DNA of 36,380 bases from the NCBI GenBank assembly GCA_903868795.1, contig CAIPWR010000056.1, positions 1-36,380 of the forward strand, in the 5' to 3' direction. Source of the stretch: an uncultured Spartobacteria bacterium. GTDB lineage: Bacteria > Verrucomicrobiota > Verrucomicrobiia > Chthoniobacterales > UBA6821. Below the pieces are notes generated by a model. It ran no database searches. It saw nothing but the letters and a program-made list of their open reading frames with translations, and had not been told where the DNA came from. The position numbers were made by a program, and so were the translations under genes. Shown one piece after another: positions 31,766 through 36,380 of this stretch (within the stretch, counting starts at the first letter, position 1; each line of letters starts with the position of its first letter).

Positions 31766-32759
31766 TGCCTTCCTTCTGCTCGGCCAGCACCTTGGCCGCG
31801 TGCTTTTCGCGATCGGCCTGGATGCCGGCGTCGGTGAGGTCCATTCTCTTGGAGGTCTCCCAGTCCGACTCGAAGATCTTCACCAGACGCTTGATCAGGT
31901 CGGGATCGCTGAAACGGATGCCGAGCTCGCGGCGCTCGTTGAAGCACTTCGGATAGATATTGAAGGAGCTCAGGAGCGCACGGTGCTTGTCGGCCAGGAT
32001 CAGCTTTGCATGGAGGTGGATGCCATGGAGCTTGTGGACATTGATTCCGAGATCCTCGAGCAGGCGGAGTCCCGCGACCCCCTCCAGGATGTAGAAGTCC
32101 CGTAGCGAATGCACCGGAAGGGCCGTGGCATGCACCTTCACATCGCGTTTCATCTTCGCACGGACGAGGGCCTCGATCACCGGCGTGTCGACATACTTTT
32201 CATGCTGGATGTAGAGCGACTTCTCCGCTCCATCGATGAAATTGATCACCTCCTGGCGGGAGCGACCGACGCTCCAGATCAGGTTCGAGACCGCCGGCGG
32301 GACGAAATCCTCGCGGTTCCAATCCGCCTCGAAGCAACCCGCCACCTCCGCGACCTCCTCGGGATCGTTCGTCACCAGACCATAGTCGCGGGTCAGCCCG
32401 AAGTACTTCGGGGCCCAGTTCAGCGACATGATGAAGGCCTGTTTGCCATCGACGACCATCGACTTCTCATGGGTGATCGGATACTTGGGGTTGGTCTCCT
32501 TCACATTCACCTTCGCGTTCTTGAAGAGCTCGAACGCCTCGTCATTGTCATGTTCCCCGGTGAATCGGGAGGGGTTGAGCATCACGCGGACCTTCACGCC
32601 GCGCTTGTGGGCCGCGATCACCGCCTCGATCAGGACGGGATCCGTGAACTGGAACATCTTGATGTCGAGCGAGTGCTTGGCGGTCTCGATGGTGCCGAGG
32701 ATCGGGGCGATCCCGTCATCAGGTTGAACGATCAGGCTGTGAACGGCGTCTTGGAACAT
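31740..32759 (-). CDS. Phospholipase D-like protein (two HKD motifs)
   Basis: 339 residues from ATG 32759; an open frame to 32900 would cross the Pho-box-like site and is not like the family. Two HxKxxxxD motifs are present: THEKSMVVDGKQAF (~99-112) and LHAKLILADKHRALLSS (~252-268), each followed by the usual S-x-N (SLNW, SSFN) strand. This is the PLD superfamily layout shared by cardiolipin synthases, phospholipases and some nucleases. There is no signal peptide or membrane helix, unlike bacterial cardiolipin synthases, so a cytoplasmic phosphodiesterase is more likely. The C-terminus is charged (DREKHAAKVLAEQKEG). Heads an overlapping operon with the two chromate-transporter halves. Confidence 0.8.
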   Translation of the reverse strand: MFQDAVHSLIVQPDDGIAPILGTIETAKHSLDIKMFQFTDPVLIEAVIAAHKRGVKVRVMLNPSRFTGEHDNDEAFELFKNAKVNVKETNPKYPITHEKSMVVDGKQAFIMSLNWAPKYFGLTRDYGLVTNDPEEVAEVAGCFEADWNREDFVPPAVSNLIWSVGRSRQEVINFIDGAEKSLYIQHEKYVDTPVIEALVRAKMKRDVKVHATALPVHSLRDFYILEGVAGLRLLEDLGINVHKLHGIHLHAKLILADKHRALLSSFNIYPKCFNERRELGIRFSDPDLIKRLVKIFESDWETSKRMDLTDAGIQADREKHAAKVLAEQKEGNAGGSPKS

Positions 32760-32880
32760 GACTCTGATTTGAGCGGATTCAGAATCCGTGTCAATCAGAC
32801 ATCCTGGATCATGAACCCCTCGTTCAGAAGTCTTCTGAAGGCGACAAGGAACCGTTTCCGGCATAGGGGGGGCTCTCGGA

Positions 32881-32899
32881 TTGTGACAAACTTGTGACA
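32881..32899 (-). promoter_or_regulatory. Pho-box-like direct repeat
   Basis: TTGTGACA occurs twice (32881-32888 and 32892-32899), an 11-bp period. On the minus strand it reads TGTCACAAGTTTGTCAC, close to the PhoB consensus CTGTCATAWAWCTGTCAY, with both TGTCA cores exact. It lies in the 458-bp region between the divergent phospholipase D-like operon and the PstS-like gene and could serve either. GGTCAT repeats at 32905 and 32922 follow on the plus strand. Confidence 0.5.
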
Positions 32900-32900
32900 T

Positions 32901-33217
32901 TAAAGGTCATGACGATTTCAGGGTCATTGGGCATAGTCGCCACAGTTTCGCACCAGCGGAACGGATTGTTCTACCTGCAAACCCTGATTCCATAAGCTTC
33001 CAGAGCCTGTCGGTGTGATTCACACCGTCTCCCTCGGAAAACAAAAATCAGAAGTACCGGGCCGAACAGAAAGCAACCGCCTGTCAAAAAAACCTTCAAC
33101 CCCAATCCAGCAACCAATCCGAAGAGGATCGCATCACCAAAGCAGCGAGACTCTTCACCCGTCAGTCCAAACACAAACAACTGTCAGTCCTAATCAACCA
33201 AACCCAAACCCAACAAA
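32901..33217 (+). other. 317-bp leader region before the PstS-like gene
   Basis: No gene is supported here. The part nearest the start (about 33085-33217) is rich in A and C and poor in G and T (for example CAACCAAACCCAAACCCAAC), with no Shine-Dalgarno sequence and little ability to fold. It looks like a long unstructured 5' untranslated region, matching the shorter CA-rich leaders of tuf and nrdB. Confidence 0.5.
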
Positions 33218-34975
33218 ATGAAAAAAACCATGCTAGTAGCCGCTCTTGCGGCCCTTGCGATCGGTTCGGCTCAAGCCGAAGTGATCTACATCACCGGTTC
33301 CACGGCCTTCCGTGCCGCTGCGAATTGTGCCATCGATGCCTACGTGAATACCCAGAACGGTTCCAACACGCTTGGTTCCTGCGTACAGGCAAGCACTGCA
33401 TCTGCAGTCAGCACTGCTTCTGGATTGGGTGGCGCATCGGCCGTCCTCTGGAAATTGAACAACGGCAACTACATCTCGGCCTACTGGTTCGGATCCGAAG
33501 CCGGTGTGCAGTCGATCGCGGGACCGATCTCAGCCACTTCAAGTAACTCCTCGGTGACCAACACCATCCTGTACACCAATGCAGTCAAGCCAACAGTGGC
33601 TACGATTGCCCAGGGTGTGGCCGGTACGCCAACTTGCGTGTACACCAATACACCAGTCGCAACCTATGTGGTAGGCTCTACCTCCAGCAAGCAGACTAAC
33701 AGTGGAATCGTCAGCACGATCTGGACGGTTACTAAGACTTCGCTCTTCGCCACTGGCACACAGCCCGCTGTTCTGCCATTCCTGAGCACGAATGCTTCCA
33801 GTAACAACATCTCCACCACGGGTGTGACGATCGGTGCAGCGTACGCAGGCACCCTTTCGGGTAATTGGACCCAGGCTGTTGCTCACGTTGCCTTCGCCGA
33901 CAACTACCAGAGCTCCTCAGCGTTCTCTGCAGGTGCCCGTGTTGCTTTCAACATTTGCAGCAACAACGTCTGCACGAATGCCATCACCAACACCGTGACC
34001 AACTCCTATGTCGCAGCTCTTAGTGACTATCAGGTCGCTGCGATCGGATTCTCATGGCTTGCAACTCCCGGATCGGGAATTACCTCCCTCTCCAAGACCC
34101 AGGCTACTCACCTTCTCACGAATGGTGCCATCAACGCCTATGAGCTGAATGGTCGGCTCTCCGACACCAACGGAATCTTCGTTGCCGTTGGCCGTAACAC
34201 CGACTCCGGAACCCGTGTCAATGCGATGGCCCAATCAGGTCTTGGCTACAACCCCGGCTTCAATCCAACCAATGGTATTGTGACCAACACCGCGAAGCAG
34301 TGGCTTGTGATCGACACGAACACGACCTACACCATGTTCGACGGGGTTTCGATCATCACCAACTCCAGCACGACGAAGGCACTTGTGACCACATACCCTC
34401 AGGAAGTGGTCGACGGTATCCTTGATGCCGCCGGAACCGGTGGACGCTCCTCTGGTGGTGATGTCTGTGCCAAGATGATCGCTGTTCCTGCCAATCGCCT
34501 CCCGACCAACAGCGTTGGTGGTAGCACCTACGTCATCGGCTACGCAAGTTGGAATGATGCAGTTGCCAAGGGAGTGCTCACGGGTGCCATCACGCCAGTA
34601 GCCTACACAGGAACGGGAACCAAGCCCTTCCAGTGCGACAATGAGTCGATCAAGGCGGGAAACTATCCCTTCTACACCATTGAGCACCTGCTTGTGGCTC
34701 CGTCCGCATCCAGCGCTGCCCAGAGCGCAGCTGCAACCATCGCCTCGAACCTCCGCGCCTATAGCACCGCGACACTCCAGTCGACCTATGGTCTCTATGG
34801 AATTGTCGGTTTCGGGGACAGCACCAATGGTGTCGCCGGTCCTAGCAACCTTGATGGTTACAACATCACCCAGTGCATCAGCCGCGCTGCCGGTGTTGAC
34901 GCAGGTACGGTCACGAAGGTCTCTGGTGGACCTGCTGCGACTGCCGCCGCGAGCACCACGCTCATCAACTACTAA
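33218..34975 (+). CDS. PstS-like periplasmic substrate-binding protein, enlarged
   Basis: 585 residues with a signal peptide (MKKTMLVAALAALAIGSAQA). The mature protein begins EVIYITGSTAFRAAANCAID, the counterpart of the first anion-binding loop in PstS-type proteins (I-x-ITGS/A-x-x). VGRNTDSGTRVNAMAQ (about 325-340) matches the R-x-D-x-SGTR loop that holds phosphate. Ordinary PstS has ~330 residues; the extra ~250 are Ser/Thr/Asn-rich segments (VTNTILYTNAV, CSNNVCTNAITNTV), possibly beta-rich insertions. No lipobox and no C-terminal anchor. I infer binding of phosphate or a related oxyanion, in keeping with the Pho-box-like site upstream. Transporter permease genes are not adjacent. Two strong hairpins follow the stop. 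Confidence 0.65.
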   Translation: MKKTMLVAALAALAIGSAQAEVIYITGSTAFRAAANCAIDAYVNTQNGSNTLGSCVQASTASAVSTASGLGGASAVLWKLNNGNYISAYWFGSEAGVQSIAGPISATSSNSSVTNTILYTNAVKPTVATIAQGVAGTPTCVYTNTPVATYVVGSTSSKQTNSGIVSTIWTVTKTSLFATGTQPAVLPFLSTNASSNNISTTGVTIGAAYAGTLSGNWTQAVAHVAFADNYQSSSAFSAGARVAFNICSNNVCTNAITNTVTNSYVAALSDYQVAAIGFSWLATPGSGITSLSKTQATHLLTNGAINAYELNGRLSDTNGIFVAVGRNTDSGTRVNAMAQSGLGYNPGFNPTNGIVTNTAKQWLVIDTNTTYTMFDGVSIITNSSTTKALVTTYPQEVVDGILDAAGTGGRSSGGDVCAKMIAVPANRLPTNSVGGSTYVIGYASWNDAVAKGVLTGAITPVAYTGTGTKPFQCDNESIKAGNYPFYTIEHLLVAPSASSAAQSAAATIASNLRAYSTATLQSTYGLYGIVGFGDSTNGVAGPSNLDGYNITQCISRAAGVDAGTVTKVSGGPAATAAASTTLINY

Positions 34976-34990
34976 GAGTAGCTAAAATTA

Positions 34991-35060
34991 CGAATCCCCC
35001 GGGTGACCGGGGGTTCGCAAAATCTGAACAGGCCGGCAGGTAAACTGCCGGCCTGTTTCA
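34991..35060 (+). terminator. Double-hairpin terminator after the PstS-like gene
   Basis: First stem: CGAATCCCCCGG (34991-35002) with CCGGGGGTTCG (35007-35017), GTGA loop, one bulge. Second stem: AACAGGCCGGCAG (35027-35039) with CTGCCGGCCTGTT (35045-35057), 13 perfect pairs, followed by TCATTGT after a TTT. A tandem of this strength fits a highly expressed gene. Confidence 0.85.
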
Positions 35061-35189
35061 TTGTAGACGCGCTCGATGTTCCAAAATCAGTGATTAACGC
35101 GGAAGATGAGTGAGTGGAGTTTTCCGTGAAAGGATCTATCATCAGAATGAAATGCTAGTTGCTCCTACGCATCGAAACAGACAACTCCC

Positions 35190-35936
35190 ATGACCAGAAT
35201 ACGATGGCACATCGGCTTAGCCTTCATCGGGGTTATGATTATTTCCGTGAACCTGATCCATCTCTGGATGCAGGAACAGGGGCATCCGGACTCCGATGTG
35301 ATGATGCCTGCGACGGTAAAGAGCTGCCCTGCATCGCCGCAGAAGGTTGTCTCTGGAACTCCTATGGGAGGGATTGAACCATCCCTGCCGAGCCCCGATC
35401 CAAGCGTAAAAAACCATTCGCTTGAATCGCCCTCTTCCTCCCCCTCCTTTTTTTCAATGCCACCAGTGGCTTCCACGCAAAGCTCTGGAAAATTTGCCTC
35501 CTCGAAGCCCTCTCCGCTGATGGAGGAGGTGATCGAGATTCAGGAACCAGCCCCGACTCCTGAGCCGATCACCATCCCTGCCGCCCTCGGTAATCCCGTT
35601 GTGAGGGCCAATCTCTCACCCGAGCAACAGTCAATGCTCGATCATGCGGCCTCGAATTTCAACGCTGCGATTCAGAACAGCGGCATGAGTCCCTACGCAC
35701 CCGGATATGCCGATCTCTGGCGTCAGGCGACCATGAATGCCGATGATGCCTTTCGCTCCAAGTACGGGGATGCCACACTCAATGCCCTCAAGGGGATCCC
35801 GGAGACTCAACCGACACCCGAGCCGACACCGACTCCCCTGAGTCCCGAGGATGACGCCTATCGGTCGCGCTATGGCGATGATGCCCTGCTCTTCAAGCAA
35901 GCCGAGGATCAGGAAAAAAAAGCAACTGGGAAGTAG
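35190..35936 (+). CDS. Membrane-anchored proline-rich hypothetical protein with a duplicated motif
   Basis: 248 residues. An N-terminal helix (IGLAFIGVMIISVNLIHLWM, residues 8-27) is followed by a long Pro/Ser-rich stretch (about 45-130) that ends in EPAPTPEPI. A helical segment follows (LSPEQQSMLDHAASNFNAAI). Two copies of one motif close the protein: DDAFRSKYGDATLNALK (~186-202) and DDAYRSRYGDDALLFKQ (~222-238), linked by a TPEPTPTP spacer. No enzyme motif is seen. The plan, anchor plus stiff spacer plus small modules, suggests an envelope-spanning or scaffold protein, but I do not recognise it. Preceded by a 133-bp gap after the terminator; possibly an independent transcript. Confidence 0.65.
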   Translation: MTRIRWHIGLAFIGVMIISVNLIHLWMQEQGHPDSDVMMPATVKSCPASPQKVVSGTPMGGIEPSLPSPDPSVKNHSLESPSSSPSFFSMPPVASTQSSGKFASSKPSPLMEEVIEIQEPAPTPEPITIPAALGNPVVRANLSPEQQSMLDHAASNFNAAIQNSGMSPYAPGYADLWRQATMNADDAFRSKYGDATLNALKGIPETQPTPEPTPTPLSPEDDAYRSRYGDDALLFKQAEDQEKKATGK

Positions 35937-36246
35937 ATGGTTTGTACAAGAAGGTATTATCCCAGATCTTGCGATAGCGGGGAGTGAACAGAATTGAAAC
36001 TCTCACCTGAAAGGAGAGCCTCTGCCGAGTTAAAATGTGAAAGCGTTAGAACGTTAAAAAGTGGAAAATGTCTCAGAGAGCGCCTCTTACGGGTCTTACA
36101 CTTGTATCCTTGTAATCCATCCCCCCATTCTCGTCGACGTCTCTTTTTGCAAATTTGGGGTTAAAAACACTTTGATCCATTCTATTTGTCGAGTTGCTGG
36201 AGAATTCTAAAGAGAGTTGGAACAGCAATACGCATAAGAAATCACT
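35937..36246. other. 310-bp gap before the right insertion sequence
   Basis: No convincing gene, RNA or terminator. It is more AT-rich than the rest of the window and has stops in all frames. Probably the intergenic remnant into which the right insertion sequence copy landed. Confidence 0.5.
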
Positions 36247-36380
36247 AGCGTCCGGTTATAAGTCCCACAGCATCAATTGGTTATTTTTTTGAGGCATATA
36301 AGATTTGAGGTCTTCTTCTGTAAGTAGTTCATGGATAGGCACCTTCTCAAACGGATGAACACTCAAAAGCTGGAAGGTTC
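36247..36380 (-). mobile_element. End of an insertion sequence (right window copy)
   Basis: Inverse of bases 1-136 with about 12 differences. The tip on the plus strand reads AGCGTCCGG next to the stop of the transposase gene. Copies are similar but not identical, so two separate insertions (or one old duplication) exist. The element continues past the window edge. Confidence 0.75.
36256..36380 (-). CDS. Transposase, C-terminal fragment (second copy)
   Basis: Reads in from the right edge and stops at 36256-36258, giving 41 complete codons. The end KNNQLMLWDL equals that of the left copy; the differing residues are I to V, T-D-F to E-D-L and H to Q. Several of the nucleotide changes are silent, which suggests both copies were kept under selection for function after they split. 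Partial at the 5' end. Confidence 0.55.
   Translation of the reverse strand, partial: TFQLLSVHPFEKVPIHELLTEEDLKSYMPQKNNQLMLWDL

Noticed and set aside
35977-36033. tRNA-like remnant on the minus strand (AACTCGGCAGAG, a CTTTCAG loop, TTTCAATTC)
   Set aside because: No 5' acceptor strand, mismatched anticodon stem and no T stem; resemblance is too weak to call a tRNA or pseudogene.

Overview
This 36.4 kb window carries chromosomal DNA from a bacterium of the PVC group, most likely Verrucomicrobiota close to Chthoniobacterales/Terrimicrobium. Four things point there: the type IV pilin-like genes at the left end resemble the Verru_Chthon pseudopilin cassettes; the ribonucleotide reductase is of the chlamydial class Ic type; Shine-Dalgarno sequences are nearly absent; and secreted hypothetical proteins typical of that phylum occur. 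This placement is inference from gene content, not a phylogeny. Both window ends are partial copies of one insertion sequence in opposite orientation (about 12 mismatches over ~134 nt), so the window is probably a whole draft contig broken at a repeat.

Layout. 1-1777: transposase tail, two pseudopilin genes (the second truncated by the IS) and the fluoride channel crcB, all on the minus strand except the IS tail. 1894-8810: a secreted OB-fold protein, rhlE helicase, a secreted discoidin-like protein plus a TroA/ZnuA-type metal-binding protein (minus), then an OprB-type porin, a methyltransferase and a bacterial pentameric ligand-gated ion channel homologue. 8837-16077: tRNA-Asp, a UbiD-family decarboxylase, squalene/phytoene synthase, pgsA, der, a small membrane protein, a YihY/BrkB protein and pdxH. 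16139-18765: a translation/secretion unit, tRNA-Thr, tuf, tRNA-Trp, secE, nusG, ended by a strong terminator without the usual rplK-rpoC continuation. 18854-23195: a small hypothetical gene, a CPBP protease, comF, accD, folC. 23329-27455: NrdR-box-controlled nrdA and nrdB. 27736-28419: a VapBC-like toxin-antitoxin pair. 28481-30535: a secreted glycoside hydrolase. 30615-32759: phospholipase D-like gene and a split chromate transporter (minus). 32881-35936: a Pho-box-like site, a large PstS-like binding protein and a proline-rich anchored protein.

Most genes are ordinary housekeeping. The points that deserve attention are: the class Ic NrdB (Phe in place of the radical Tyr, Glu as first metal ligand); a structured repeat placed just after the stop codons of nusG and nrdB, with a possible diverged third copy after rhlE; the ligand-gated channel homologue; the Pho-box-like direct repeat next to the PstS-like gene; CA-rich leaders without Shine-Dalgarno sequence on tuf, nrdB and the PstS-like gene; and the IS that supplies the last codons of a pseudopilin gene.
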